Part shown: piece by piece, positions 13,133 through 25,989 of the stretch
Position numbering within the stretch: position 1 is the first letter of the stretch
Layout of the letters: every line of letters starts with the position of its first letter
From: Lunularia cruciata
Lineage: Eukaryota > Streptophyta > Marchantiopsida > Lunulariales > Lunulariaceae
Assembly (NCBI GenBank): GCA_948567375.1
Contig: OX419756.1
Span: 41,120,333 to 41,184,332 of the forward strand
Direction of reading: 5' to 3'
Length of the DNA stretch: 64,000 nt
Translations under genes and position numbers: made by a program
The notes under the pieces: generated by a model
What the model was told of the DNA's origin: nothing
Database searches by the model: none
The model's input: the letters and a program-made list of their open reading frames with translations, nothing else

Positions 13133-16100
13133 TTACTCCTTATGACCACCCGCCGTCAACGACGAAAACAATCCTGATGCTTGTAGAGGTAACATATCCC
13201 CAAAAGTAGATATTGCTGCAGCAGACTTGTCCTTCAGTCGCTCGACTTGACCATCACTCAGCAAACCTAGCTTGAGACCCTCCCCAAACCTGCTTCCCAC
13301 CTGCATTTTCCACAATTGCATGAGCCGAGGGATTTTCGTGCTGCAGATTCACCTTCTTATAGTTGACCTAGAGAAAAGCCTTGCGGGAGCGAACCAAACA
13401 GAACAGCGTCCGGACCTAATCCTACCGTAGAATAATTATTCTACAGTTATTCTATGGTAGGATGGAGGGACGTAGCCAAATATACTATCCGAACGGCGAG
13501 CAACATGTACGATATTGAGCCCAAAGGTAATCCTTACGACCAGCAACCACTCTTATCTGCTCAACAGGGGAAGCTATAAGAGGCGGTTGTGGTAGCATAC
13601 CATTACAGACGATGGAAGCGCTAATTATGGACCCATTGACGAAAACATCGGCTCTTGACCCATCTAGTATGATCACTGTCCTTACTGAAAGTTGATATGA
13701 AACAAAACTACGGCACCACATATCGAAACGAGATATCACACAGTTGTAACAAGTTACATCCACATAAATCTGGAACTTACTTGTCCCATCAGGGATTTTA
13801 TTAGAGGTCTTGCGCTTGTAACAGATGACTGACTTTGGACGTCCGATGATCCATACTTGTATCCATCCTCCGCATTTGTATAGCCAGACCAAAGCCCTGA
13901 GACTGAGTCCTCTTGTGAAAGTGGCCTTGGCATTCTAGATGGTGAACCTCCGGTAACTGAGAAAATAGGTGCACTGCAGTAGACATTGGAGTAAGAGGTC
14001 AGATTTGACCTGGAGATCTAATCAAACAGGAATTATTTTGTTAAGTGTGTGATTCTTGCGTGGCACGACCCCTCCATTCCAGTTTCGACATAGAGGGGAG
14101 AAAACGAGATTGTTGCAAGATAAAGCTGTCTGCCACCATATACATAAAGGGTAACGCCTTGCAAATTACTTATATCTAGCTTCTTGAGGTTTTACGCCAT
14201 GAAGATAACATCATCTCGAGGCAGTATAATGCAAAGTGGGAAGTCTGCGACGAGCACTCGAGCCCCTTAGAAAAGAGCAAATCGAAATTAAGAAAGGGAG
14301 AGACTGCCAATCGTCCTGACTGTTGGTAAGAAAAATTCCAAATAAGCCAGAACCTGCGAATCCAATCGTTGTCCATTGTGCAACACATCCATCTACGATT
14401 AGATTGACAACTGCTCGGAGTGAGAAACGCTACACATCACACACTACACATTGAAGGTTCTACACTCGGTGTACGTAAATGTTAGTAATAGAGCAGTCCT
14501 TATCTAGAGCAGGGTACATGAACTTGGACTGACCATTCACGTGCATGAAAAGATTGTGGGACCTGAACACATAACAGGAGATATCAAGCATTTACCACCA
14601 ATAACGATTCCAGGTCAAAACGCTTTCCTACTGCCAGAGGTCCTAGGATTCCATGAGCTTATAACTTCCACAAGACGGAAGCTAACCTGATAGGAAGGTA
14701 CGTAAACCTGGGAACGGTCCCAGTCATATTCAGGGTGTTTGTGTCTGCATGAGATGGTAGCTTCAGTACAGTATCGGTATAAAGGCGGTTCAACTGTATG
14801 AGGGAACCAAAAAGCACTGCACATCGCTGGTAATAGCGCCGCTCATTCTCCCACAGATGTGGTTCATACCTGCTCACAAAACGCAGAATATTAGCACTCA
14901 ATGAGCCTAGAAATTTTGACATACAAGCAAACAGTTTGATGGTGGGAGCATCCACTTTGCAGGTCTACTTGTTTCTGTAAGATTAGACAGGAATAAATTG
15001 ATGTGGAGACGTGTAAACAACTCTCGATACCGAATCCAGGAAACCAGCTCTTGTGCGGGTGCGGCAAAACTAATGGCATATTCTCGCTCACATCTTAAAA
15101 TTAGGCTCATGACATGTTGTATGTTGTAGATCTCGTCACGAAGACTACGCACTTTTGAGTACTCATCCTCCTCTATAAAACTTGCCTCAAGCAATAATAG
15201 TAAAAGGAAGACATGATAATCTTGGGCTAGACCTGAAACAGCTATCGCTCTCATACCAGTGATATAACTTACTCTCAGGACGACATCGTTTCACGAAGAG
15301 TGAGATAGAAGAAACGTACGTGGCCCAATCAATTGGATCCAATCTGCTTGGCAGCGTCGATAGCAGAGTTGTTACCCATTTCTTTCGAGCTTGGGTAGAT
15401 TTATCAGATTGTGAGGAGGAAGCTTTTCGGCGACTACCAAGTCCAAGAGCTTCATGAGCCAGGTCTTCAGAATCCAGATTTTCGATGGTTACATCTTGAC
15501 CCCCCGACAAAACGTCGGCGAGGAAACGCAGATCAAACAGAAGCTGCAGCAGACCTTTCTCAGAAACCCGGGAATTGATCGCAGAAGAATCCGAGAGAAA
15601 ATCTTCATAGGTCTTTAATACCTGCAAATTCCCAAACGGACCTTTAGCCAGCTGATTCCGATTAAGAAGTTGTATTGTATAACGGGGGGAATTTTGAATC
15701 CGAGAAAGTGAATGGCATCTGATCATGCTAAATGACGGCAACAGACAAGATCACACAGGTGTTCCCGAGCAGAATTTACCTCTTCACAAAGCTTCCAAGC
15801 GAAAAACTGGAGCACAGCTCTATCAAGAGAATGACCACCCACACGATAAATTTCTTGACAACCAGCAAAGAGGAAAGAGACGGCGTAAGGGGACGGCATA
15901 GCCGGCAATGCGAGCTTCATCTCAACTTCACCACCAGTTTCTTCTTCCTGTTTTAAACAGGTCTCTTCCCAACCCTGCATGATGAGCTCACTAACTGTTA
16001 TTACTTATTCAACACGCTTATGCACGGAAAAGTGGGAGAAAGTAACAATAATTAAAAAGCTGATTACCTTCAACGGAGATAAGGTGGCGAGGCAGTCATC

Positions 16101-18449
16101 GTTCTTCATGTCCCTACTGAAATTTTCAATCAGTCGCTCTGCACTCCACAAAACCCACATTCTGTGTGCGGCTATGCTTTGATGCCTGAACATCCGTTGC
16201 AGTTCTTTCAGTTTCAAGGAACTCTCATTGCTGGCTGCGGTTCCGGCCTTCCCTCTTTTAGTGAACCATCTCTCAGGGCTGTCGGCGAATGAAGTATCCC
16301 TCTCAAGTGATAATCCTGTGCTCCCCACTGAGAAGGTACCTTTTAGCGGAGTAGGTTTCTCCTGGGCAGTCCAATTACCGGGTGCACCCAGAATAACAGG
16401 AAGAATAATCGAATGCTTTCCAAGTGCTGCTGAAAGCCTCCCGAGAAACAGAGCTCTTTCTATTATCACCAATGCCTCGAGGCACTCGTCAGATTTGGGA
16501 TCCAGAGCCTTGCCATAACTTCCTATAGATTGACCCACTCTTTCCACTGGGTCCTTGGTTAAAATCTTTCTTCTGTTTGTGGCTTTGTTCATGCGCTCTG
16601 AGAGGTCAGAAAGCTTGTCATTCAATACGTTAACCATGCCAATCATTGAAAGTCGGCATTGTTCCTGCAGGAAACACGCTAGCTCATCCGTTCTGGAAGA
16701 ACTTTGTGGGCCGTACAAAAAGCCCAGGGAGTCCTCCAGTACAGATTTCAGACCCTGATCAACTCTATCTTTGACTTGCATAACATCTGGATTGAGAAAA
16801 GAGTTCGTGGTAGAGAAGCTATCCTTCTCATCTCCAAGAGACTTCCAGACTGACACCCCACCTTCAAGCCCTGCAAAGGACCGTAAGCTCTCATTTTCCG
16901 CAGACTTCCACGGATTAGTAACTTTGCCACTTGGCTCTTCTCTCTCCAATTGCCTTCCAAGACCTTTGGTACTCGCTTCACTAGACAGAGCGTCCTTCAA
17001 AAGATCATCAATGTGAATGCTCAGAAATCCCGATTCAATGACCTCCTTCATCCTACTGACAAACATGCCCTCGAAAATCGTATCCCACAGATTCGTTGGC
17101 TCCTTCAAAAGAAGTTCACACAAGCAATCCCACGGAGAGTCAAAAGAGCTCCCGAAAGCGCTTTTCAACCATTCCAAGCTCTCGTCCAGTGCACTCTGTT
17201 TCGCAAGAGCTTCTCTGACTATTCGCTCTAATTCCGCCAATTCCTTTCCACTCTTGATGCGCTGGAGCACCAATTTGCCTTCAACCATGATCTCAGCTGC
17301 ACATCTTCTCAGCCAGGAAACGCAAGAATCTGTTATATACTCCGCTGATAAGGACCCCATTCGTGTCTCTAGTTTCTCTTTCTGAGCTTTCCAAAGTCGA
17401 ACTTCCTTTTCGGGATTGGGAATGCCTCCAAAAAGCTGTGATCCGGGAGGTGCTGTGAGAACGGTGCTATAAAGCAGAGGCATTTTTCCAGATACTTCAA
17501 GGAAGAGTTCTCCTACATGGCACAGAGAGGCTTGAATCATGTGAACGAGCTGAATCAGAATTGCAGCTGTGCTTTCCAAGTCGGAAATGTTAGCTCCTTT
17601 CGTAACGTTGTCTTCAGGTGGACTTGATTTCAGCACATCAGCATACCCTCGTTTGATCTCATCCCCCTTTGCAATAACTGTTTTATCTCTAGCTCCTCTG
17701 TCTCTGCCGGCAACTGCTAAACGCAGATGCACTCTCAGCCAAGTTCTCCTCATCTCAAGAAACAGAGAGAAGATTTGAGACGAAGGAAGCTCGTCAATGG
17801 TGGCCACACCAGCGAGTGCAATGGCATACTCGCCTACTTTCAGGCCTGTTTCTTGTAGTCTATCTCTGCTCTTTTGAGAGATCTGGCCCCTAAAAGTTTC
17901 AACCAGCGGCCATTGATGTCTGAGGAGGGGAAAAGTGGCAAGAAGCTCGGTGTTCTCTCCCTTTCCAGAAGTTTCCATCAGCAAAGAATGCACCTCTCTA
18001 GCTCTCAAGTACCGCTCGGACCCTTCCAGATACATATGTTCGTCTAAACAACCCCATATTTTCTCTGGGGTATCCACCAAGTACTTCACCCTGCTGCCAA
18101 TTCCGAAAAGACTTTCTCTCCGCTTCCTCTCTTCGTCAGATTCTGAAGACACAGTGCGCAAAGTGATTGAGTTTTTAAGCGAGTCAAAACCCTCCTCCAT
18201 TCTCTGTATGTTATCTGCCACAGCCTCGCATGATTTTCTCATCAGAAGAATGGAATCCGCAGATTCTATCAAATCGCGGTAGCTCGCTCCAACCAGTTGC
18301 CGAAGCTCTTCCTTTTTCTCTTCGATTTCCTTTCGAGTCCGGGCTTCCACCTCTCGGATCTCCACCACAGTTCTGGTCTCAAACAAGGCCTCGGCATTCC
18401 GAGTATTGACATCTTCGATAGCCTTTTGCTGAAATCTACCTCCCCTCAT
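13133..18449 (-). CDS. COG1: Conserved oligomeric Golgi complex subunit 1 (COG1)
   Basis: Spliced model on the minus strand: 18449-16068, 15974-15780, 15621-15320, 14869-14687, 13973-13781, 13300-13133. This is 3423 nt and 1140 aa; plant COG1 is about 1070. All five introns are GT-AG (93, 158, 450, 713 and 480 bp) with consistent phases. Residues about 20-90 are the Vps51/COG1 N-terminal coiled-coil helix ([20 protein letters not shown], then [14 protein letters not shown]). Conserved late motifs are [21 protein letters not shown] joined across intron 3 to [10 protein letters not shown], then [17 protein letters not shown] and the C-terminal [12 protein letters not shown]...[11 protein letters not shown]...AAGLFSS-like end. 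The COG complex tethers retrograde vesicles at the Golgi and keeps glycosyltransferases in place. The very long first exon (794 codons) has no interruption. No defect is seen. Confidence 0.95.
13420..13462. repeat. Two competing hairpins in COG1 intron 5
   Basis: A perfect 18-nt palindrome GTAGAATAATTATTCTAC (13427-13444) overlaps a wider inverted repeat. The wider arms are 13420-13435 and 13447-13462 (TCCTACC...TAGAATAA against TTATTCTA...GGTAGGA), with one mismatch. The two foldings are mutually exclusive. The site lies inside the last intron of COG1. It may be a tiny foldback (MITE-like) remnant; no target duplication was identified. Confidence 0.7.
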
Positions 18450-21095
18450 ACCTTCTCTACTTCCAAATCAACACTTCTTACCACAATGCAATTACCTACA
18501 GCCGTGCTCCTCCACGCACTATCCGATTTAAAATACACATATCAAAGCTTCCAGACCTTGTTCTGCAGGGTCAATCGACCTACATTACTTAAGGCCCTTA
18601 CAAAGCCACGCCCAGACAACTTATTCCTTCAGCACTGTTCTCGTCCCAGATTTCCAGGATACCGAATCAGCAGCAGGAACCCTTGCATCGCGGGATCGAC
18701 ACTTTCGGAGCTCTTCCAATGTAACAAGTACGCAAAACCATCTAAAGCTTCGATGAGTTATGCCGATCTATCCTCGCTAGCTCTCACGGCATCACTTAAT
18801 CGATCCTTTCAAATTCTTCACCACCGGAGCACCGGGCATTCCATCGCTACATCGATCCAACCATCGAAGCTCACTCTCTGTCTCTCTATACCTACCTATA
18901 CAAATTCGGATCGAGTAGAAGAAGACCACAAATTGACCTGTTATTGCTTCCCGATCTCGTTTCTATCTACTCTGCTTTTATTAGAGTTGTAGCAATATCT
19001 TGCACCTCGAGGGTCAGGAACAGCACTGCAGGAGCACGATCGACAATTTCTTCCTTCCTGCGTGCCTGCCTGCCTTTCTTTCGCTGCCGCAGAGAGGAAG
19101 AAAGAATCTAATCATTCAATCTTTCTGTATTCTTTCTGTATTCGTCCGTCCGTCGAGGGGAGCGGAGGTACGAGCGAGAGACAGCCTTCAGAAACCACGA
19201 GGTCTGTCTGCCACTGACGAACTTGCGAACCTTCCCCGATTTACGCATGTACTTAATATTAGTAATAAACTACCGTTTCCTAAGTACTGGTGCTAAACAC
19301 ACTTAATGAGAGCGATTCTGAAGGTGATTTCAAGCAGAGCTCCGGCTTCCATATGAATCTATGAAACAGGAGCTCTTGCTTTTTTGATGACGAATACAAA
19401 GCCAGTCTCTACAACTTGACTCATGCAAACGGTTTATAATTACCTGGGTTGAGAATTTTGGCATTAATTATGAGCAAAATTTTCTCAAATTTCCATGTGA
19501 AAGTTTCTGAATATAAAACTTTTGAAGGTTTGCTAAGATGAACTTCACCTGTAGTGAGATTGTTAGTAGAATTAGGGGGTTCTATTCAAGGCCAATAATA
19601 TACTGTAGTTCTCTAAAAGAAAAACAACTAATGGAAACCATCATTTCAATAGGGAGCTTCGTTAAATACAAAACTTATGAGGGAATATTCAGCGCATTAT
19701 GTCCTCTATATCTCCTAATATTAAAATACGATGCAGTCCTTGAAACGACATAGTAGAAACTACGGACTAGAACTTCAAACTCCTGAGAGAAGAGTGAGCA
19801 AGTTACATTTCGAAAGTTTCACTTCTCTGGCCAACCGACCATCTTTCCAGTGGAAGAGGGTAAATACCTTTCTTGCTTTAAAGTGGAATGCTCAGTTAGA
19901 GGCAAAGTCTGAAAATTAAAGTGGCGCCATACTGATGACTGTTAATGAATACATGGAACATCAAACGCCTAATTATAATGATCCAAATGCATCTGAACTG
20001 TCCTGGATATAGGTAGATGGAGCAAAAGCCGTTCTAGGAACGGGTGATCCAGAACTCATTAAATGCAAATGATCGGTAACCAAGATGTACTTTATGCACA
20101 ATGCTAGAATAGTGATAAACCCATAAAGAGAATGCATCGACTGTAACCTGAAGCAAAGACATAATTGCAACCAATTGAGAATAACCATACATCTAAAGAA
20201 CTAGTAAACAACTTGAAATCGATAACAGCTATTCAAACGAATGCGAGAAATATAAAACATTATATTTCTCTGAACTGTCCTGGATATGAGCAGAATTGTC
20301 AGTCGAACAATTCTGGCCTCCCGATTCAACAGTATTAGAGTTAGTGGATCACTCCAGGAACGTGTTGACTTCTTCCCACACTTCCCTTCTTAGTCCAGTG
20401 AAGAAGCTCAAAGAGCCACGAATGAGAGTTATTCCGATGAAGTGAACATCTTTGTCATAATCAAAAGGCAGGACGAGAACTAGTTATCGCCACTATATTA
20501 ATAATCTGAAGGAAGTACTACACCCGTTTTGAGGGTAAGGCACTTTCTGACTGTGAAGAGCTTCCAGATTTCCGAGTTATGCTTTACAATGAGGACCTCA
20601 TCTTCCAGATCAGGTGTAGACTGCCGAATAGTGTGTACTTCGTATCGCACCAGGTCTAGTTCTCACCACACTAAATGAGATATATGCTTCGCTCTCAGCG
20701 ATGTCATGCATGCTTCTGAGAAGTTCGGAGTTTGTACGTCTAAGATATTGATACCATAAGCTAACATCTAGGGCTCGAGTTTGCGAACTACTACTGGAAG
20801 AACCATTTTCGTCAAACAACGCAGGAATCCTGTCAAAAGATCTAGGACGACAATGAACAACGTGGCCATAGTTTGCATGGCAGTTGCCAGCTCTCCTTAG
20901 AACTTCAACAACGATGACCCATTGAACTGGAATAGAGGTGGTCTGTTGCTTTGACTTCGGTTAAAGAGCAAATTCCTTCAAACATACTGGTTCTCCTCCA
21001 TATAAGTGACTGAGGTTCTTCACAGGATAAATGTTCACTTTACAACATTTTGGTGAAAAATGTACTTTCTTCTCGAAAAAGCTTCGGACAAATGA
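18450..21095. other. Intergenic region upstream of COG1 and downstream of the RecA gene
   Basis: The first about 500 bp next to 18449 should contain the COG1 promoter and 5' untranslated region. A minus-strand segment at 20610-20930 reads like coding sequence (serine-rich, WYQYLRRTNSELLRSMHDIAE) and could be an exon or gene fragment, but I do not recognise it and found no partner exons. Otherwise nothing is identified. Confidence 0.4.
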
Positions 21096-23808
21096 TCAGA
21101 CTCTTGCTGTTATCTCAGCTTCCTCAGTCTCATCAGTCTCATCAGACACGTTACCATCATCTTGATCTTCAGCAGAATGTGCAGGAGGCAGTTCTGGTTT
21201 CACTGCATACTTCTCCCTGATGGCTGTCACAAGCTCCTTTGCTAATGCTTGGTTCCCCGTCAAATACTTCTTCGCATTATCTCTTCCATTCGCAAAGTTC
21301 TCTCCGCGGTAAGAGAACCAAGCACCTGATTTTCCTAAAAATCCATGCTGCACTGCATAATCCAGGATCTCCCCTGCTTGAGATATGCCTTTACCAAATT
21401 CTATCTCAAATTCAGCTGTCTTGAATGGAGGTGCAACTTTATTTTTGGCAACTTTCACAATTATATGGAATCCTGTAGTCTGTGGGCACGGCAAGACAGG
21501 GAAACAAACCCACGAAGTTATGAATATTCATTTCAAGTGAAGACATTACTTAGCAGAACGTGTGGAAGTTTCTCTATCTGATGTTCATCCGCGTATGGAT
21601 TAGAACCTGCTCAATGCAATCTCAAGAATACAATTTATCCACACACCTCCTCTCCTCGTTTGATAGTTTCTCTTTTCCGGATATGTAATCGAATCGAAGC
21701 ATAAAACTTCAGGGCATAGCCTCCAGAAGTGACTTCAATGGGTGCCCCTCCGAATCCACCAAATCCCCCTAACTTATGTCTGACCTGAGTCAAAGACAGT
21801 CAATTATGAGTATACGAACCAAGAAACGAAAACCTTTGATAAGCTAGGTTTCAGATCTGACAGATGCATGTGGGGTAGGATCTACCTGCAGAAAGAAAGT
21901 TGCTATCACACGTGCATTTGGGGACAGTCAGAATTCGGAATATCTTAAAACACGTCGAAATGCCTTGCAATACTGGTCCTGGGATAACCATAGAATCCAG
22001 AAAGCAGATGCGAATCCACTCGACACATTTGATAAATCTCAAACTTCATAATTGATTAGAGAAGTTACTTGGTTGATGAATATAAGTATTGTCTGAGAGC
22101 GCGAAAGGGAATGAGTAAGCTTCCGAAGAGCCTGACTCATAAGCCTAGCCTGCAAAGCCATGTGCGCATCACCCATATTTCCTTCCAGCTCCGCCTTAGG
22201 AGCCAAGGCGGCCACCTGTAATTACAACGATCCACCAACAACATTAATCACCCTCTGCGGGATATTGGGTAACCTGTGCACTTAAAAAGCCTCCAGCAAC
22301 TTAAACCTTCAAGCATTTTGCTTCTTCTCAGTAGCATCTCCATTTTTCTACATGCTGGACTACAAATGGACATACAACTGGACTTCAAACAAGAAGGCAA
22401 AGCCATCATCGCATCATGCATTGAGAACATGAATAGTGGCGAAGAAGATGGTTAGGAAAGGAAACACACGCTGTCTACGACAACAACAGCGGCAGAACAG
22501 CTTCGAATAAACTCGTCAGCAATATCAAGCGCTTGCTCAGCATTGTCGGGTTGTGAAACATACAGTTCCTCAACACGCACACCAATGGCCGAGGCAAACC
22601 CTATGTCAAGTGCATGCTCAACATCGAGGAAAACGCATTTTCCTGCCACCACAAATGCCACTCATAAATTCTTTCAATTTAGATAACGTGTGTCCCTTCC
22701 TACGCAACAGATGCGACCTCTGATGCTATAAGTGACTACACCAGTATACCTCCGGTTTTTTGAGCTTCAGCAATAACATGCAGTGCAAGTGTTGTTTTCC
22801 CTGTGGCTTCAGCTCCATAAATTTCCACGACGCGCCCCTGGTATCATATCTTTAGTTAGTTGGACCACTAGCACTCTTCTGTATGGCGCTGGTAGTAGAG
22901 GAGATTTCGCTAACAGATGAAGGGTCGGGTGAAAAGTGGAACTAAACTGAGGTCAAAGGATTTTGGACATTACCTTTGGCAGCCCTCCGACGCCAAGAGC
23001 GATATCAAGAGCAATTGACCCAGTGGAAATGACAGGAACCTGTCTTGAACCTGTCATGTCTCCAAGCCTCATGATAGTCTCCTTGCCAAACTTGGCAGCA
23101 ATATTAGATAGAGCTGCCTGAAGTGCCACCTCCTTCTCGTCAACTGTGCGTGTAGGAACTGGTCCATCTGAAGCTACACGCTGGTTCGGGCGATGCTTAC
23201 CTGACATTCAAACACGGCAAGAAGTCAAAATATCTTGGATGTAAATTCTTGTGTCAGGCTCCCTCTCGAGCTCACATGTTATCTGACTCTAGAAATCGTA
23301 TTCCGAACATGACCTAAGTTGAAGTGACGATATACTAGTGAATTCCACTGGAGCTAGAGGACAGGCGTTTAAACGTGGATCTCGATAATACTTGAGTAAT
23401 ACTTGAGTAAATATTGCACTCTACATCGGGAGTGTACGAAAGAGACCTGACTGAACAAGTTGTGCAACAAAAAGTGGAATGGAGAACAAACGAAGTGCGA
23501 GAAGAAGGTTACAGACTAGATTCCACATCGTTCATACGTCCGGGAAGTCAAAAGCTTACACTGAAACCATACATCCACTTAAATGTTTTGTGATCTCAAA
23601 TGGAAGCAGAAAAAAAAGAAATTGAACAATCGTCAAATCACTTCAGAAGAAATACAAAGAAGCTTTCAACTCTGGCGACGAGTTCCTAACCTTTCTTACT
23701 TTCCGCGGCAAAGGGTGCTGTAGCTCTTAACGTCTCCGGACGTTTCCATGATTCATGCAAAAGCTGCTGCTTTCCAACCAACGACATCAACTTTCTCCTC
23801 AAAATCAT
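21096..23808 (-). CDS. RECA: Organellar RecA recombinase, mitochondrial type
   Basis: Spliced model on the minus strand: 23808-23700, 23200-22974, 22837-22750, 22642-22470, 22215-22069, 21784-21647, 21479-21096. This gives 1266 nt and 421 aa, with all GT-AG introns and consistent phases. Residues 1-36 ([15 protein letters not shown]...) form an Arg-rich, acid-poor leader typical of mitochondrial import; an in-frame TAG precedes the ATG. The RecA core follows: [22 protein letters not shown], Walker [10 protein letters not shown] at about 120-128, FLDVEHALD, Walker B VVVVDSVAAL at about 193-202, [27 protein letters not shown] (loop L2) and [13 protein letters not shown]. The C terminus is acidic (EDQDD...DETEEAE), as in bacterial RecA. 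The protein forms ATP-dependent filaments on ssDNA for homologous repair and suppresses short-repeat recombination in plant mitochondria. The STGS.ALD.ALG and GGFGG motifs fit mitochondrial rather than plastid RecA; targeting is inferred. Confidence 0.93.
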
Positions 23809-24400
23809 ATCTGTCTTTCTTCCTTCCTATTCCCGCCTCCCAGCTCAATTAATTCATCTTCCGTTCACAAGTTCCCGTCACCAATTTCTTATTACTACAA
23901 ATACATCTGACCTGCGATGCTTCTTTCTTCCACGAAATTGCGAATGTCAATCTCCAGTCTCCAGCACAACTGCTTATTGGTGGCGCCAAAACCCAAAACC
24001 TCAGGAAAGACTGGAACAATTCAGCAAGTTTCTTGTTGCGTCTCCTGGTATCATGAAAGCAGTTTCACGGCTTCTTGTTAGAATTCTATTTCAGCAATAA
24101 CTAGCAGATTCTTCTGAGGAATTCGTCGATGCCAGCCCGATATCCATAGACTACTGCACCATGTCAGGGTTGCGGAAGTTGCTGGAGACGATCGTAGCGA
24201 CCTTCATTTCATAACTTACTGATCGATTTATCTAGTAGTATTACCGAGTTCGGCAAGTTTGATAATTCAACTATCTAGAACGGAGAATTAACGAACGTGT
24301 ACGACTTCTAATCGACACTTAATTATACCAATATGTACGACCGAAAAGTATGACATTATGGTATGCAAATAGATTAAAGTTTCCCTATGAGGATCTGGTT
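23809..24400. other. Upstream region of the RecA gene, then the edge of the gene island
   Basis: This carries the RecA promoter and 5' untranslated region (minus strand). I see no further gene. From about 24.35 kb the composition and repeats change to the retroelement-rich right part of the window. Confidence 0.4.
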
Positions 24401-24715
24401 TGGAGGGGTTGGCTTGCTATCCACTTAACTTAATGCAATGCATATCCCGTGTAGAGGGGTTGGGTTGTTATCTATGGGATAAACTATACCTATAGAGTTT
24501 TTGGGTAGTTGTGTTAGCTATGCATTTTTACTATCCTCTCATTTTGTGGTTATTGATAGGTTTTGTAGTGGAGATTTATCTAAGAGAGGTGGAGTGGATT
24601 TTTTTCCCAAATGTTATTGATACATATGAGAGATAGTCTATCCACAATGGCACAAGAGGACTTTCAATCTTTTGTTTCACTATCGTCATATTGGACTAAA
24701 GGTTTATGATCTTTC

Positions 24716-25605
24716 TTGATGGAGCAACAGTGTGAACATAGGCTACATTCTCTCTTAGTTGACTCATCCATTCCTCAAGTTACTAGAGCACATCTTTGCT
24801 CTTGCTCCGGCAAGGGTGCAGGCTCTTGGATCCTAGCTCAATCGTGCATTAGGGCATTCCAACTCGCACAATCTACTTTCTCTACATCGATGAGGTTTCA
24901 CTAGGTTTGGTCCACACATATGCATTTTCATTGCTCACTTGTGAGTGTGATTCTACACTAGATGCAGCAGTAGTCCAGATGACACAATGTCCTTTTGGAG
25001 GACAAAGGATAGCTACCAATGATGCTATTAGGGACATCGTGTTTGCTATGGCACGAGAGAGTGGATACTTGGCTTGGAGGGAGCCTTTGTATGCTTTGCA
25101 AACAACACGTGTCAAGGCAGACTTATACTTGGTCCAAGATGATAAGGTGATAGTAGTGGATGTTGTGGTTACAGACCCTACGCGAGATATAGTTTTGGAG
25201 GGAGTGATTACTCATCCCCCTAGATGGGCGGCGAGTGTAGCAACAAGTCGTAAGGTCTCCAAGTATGGGGGCATGCAGCAACGTCACCTCTTTGTTTCTC
25301 TAGCCTTGGAGTTATATGGAGTGATGGACATGGCGTTTGAGACATTTGTCAAGGAGTGCATGAGAGCTTATCATGTTAGGCACCAGAGGGTACCACTTTC
25401 ACTCTCATACTTTATAGCATATTTTAGACAGCGTGTGTCTATTACTCTACAAAGGGTAGTGGTTGGTGCAATCCATAGGAGAGCAATCACACTAGGTGAT
25501 GCTTCTTCAGATGCTCCAGTTGTTTGTAGACCACACAACTTGCATAGCTTGTATATCTTAGGTACAGTGGGGCAGATTTCTCATATAGACTCTATTGGGG
25601 CTTAA
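24716..25605 (+). pseudogene. C-terminal part of a non-LTR retroelement protein with PD-(D/E)XK-like endonuclease motif
   Basis: Two frames together give one protein end. Frame 1 (24716-24900) includes CSCSGKGAGSWILAQ. After a 1-nt loss near 24897 it continues in the frame of 24907-25605. That part has a CEC...MTQCPFGGQRIATNDAIRD metal-binding-like block, then REPLYAL and KADLYLVQDDKVIVVDVVVT. The D...VVDV spacing resembles the restriction-like endonuclease at the C terminus of R2/Dong-type elements and related plant and algal retroelement proteins. No reverse transcriptase core is visible upstream, so the copy is 5'-truncated or decayed. Assignment to a named clade is not possible from this piece; a host gene derived from such an element is an alternative. 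Confidence 0.5.
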
Positions 25606-25980
25606 TCCCATTTTACTTTTTTCATCTCTCCCTTGTACGGTTTGATGAGGTCTTCCCATCCTTCATTTTTTCTACGTAGTCGTCCTTTTTTCTTTTCTTT
25701 TCTTCCTTAAGTTTGGGGTCTTCTTTTTCATATTGAGGCTTAGCTCCATCTTACCTATTTTGTCTCACCCTTGTACAACTTGATGGGTTCTCATATCCTT
25801 CATGTTTACTATGCATTCATGTTTCCTATTCATGTTTACTATGCGTTCACGTTTACTACGCGGTCGCACTTTCTCTTTTTCTCGTAAGTGGGGTCTTCCC
25901 ATCCTTCATGTGTTCTGTGTGGTTGCCCTTCTGTTTTCACAAGTGCCTTATCATAGAGTAAGAAGTTGTGCAAGGGTTCT
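25594..25980 (+). repeat. Tandem 3' ends of the endonuclease-bearing retroelement
   Basis: After the stop codon at 25605 the 3' block (CCCATTTTAC, CTCCCTTGTACGG, CTTCCCATCCTTCA) is followed at about 25727 by a second, diverged copy. That copy again begins at the ORF end (GAGGCTTAG) and runs through CTCACCCTTGTACAA to CATCCTTCATG. A third partial copy of the CTTCCCATCCTTCATG block lies near 25888-25906. Successive truncated insertions or a tandemly repeated tail would both explain this. Confidence 0.6.
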
Positions 25981-25989
25981 TGACTAAAA

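Noticed and set aside
14907-15254. 115-codon minus-strand ORF inside COG1 intron 3
   Set aside because: The conserved junction [16 protein letters not shown] joins the exons on either side and leaves no place for it.
18297-18992. 231-codon + strand ORF at the COG1 start
   Set aside because: It is antisense to the conserved COG1 N terminus and promoter; low-complexity Leu/Ser-rich translation without a domain.
22953-23207. Starting RecA at the ATG at 23207
   Set aside because: That ATG lies in the intron 1 acceptor (ATGTCAG|GT). A leader exon at 23700-23808 joins in frame and has an upstream in-frame stop.
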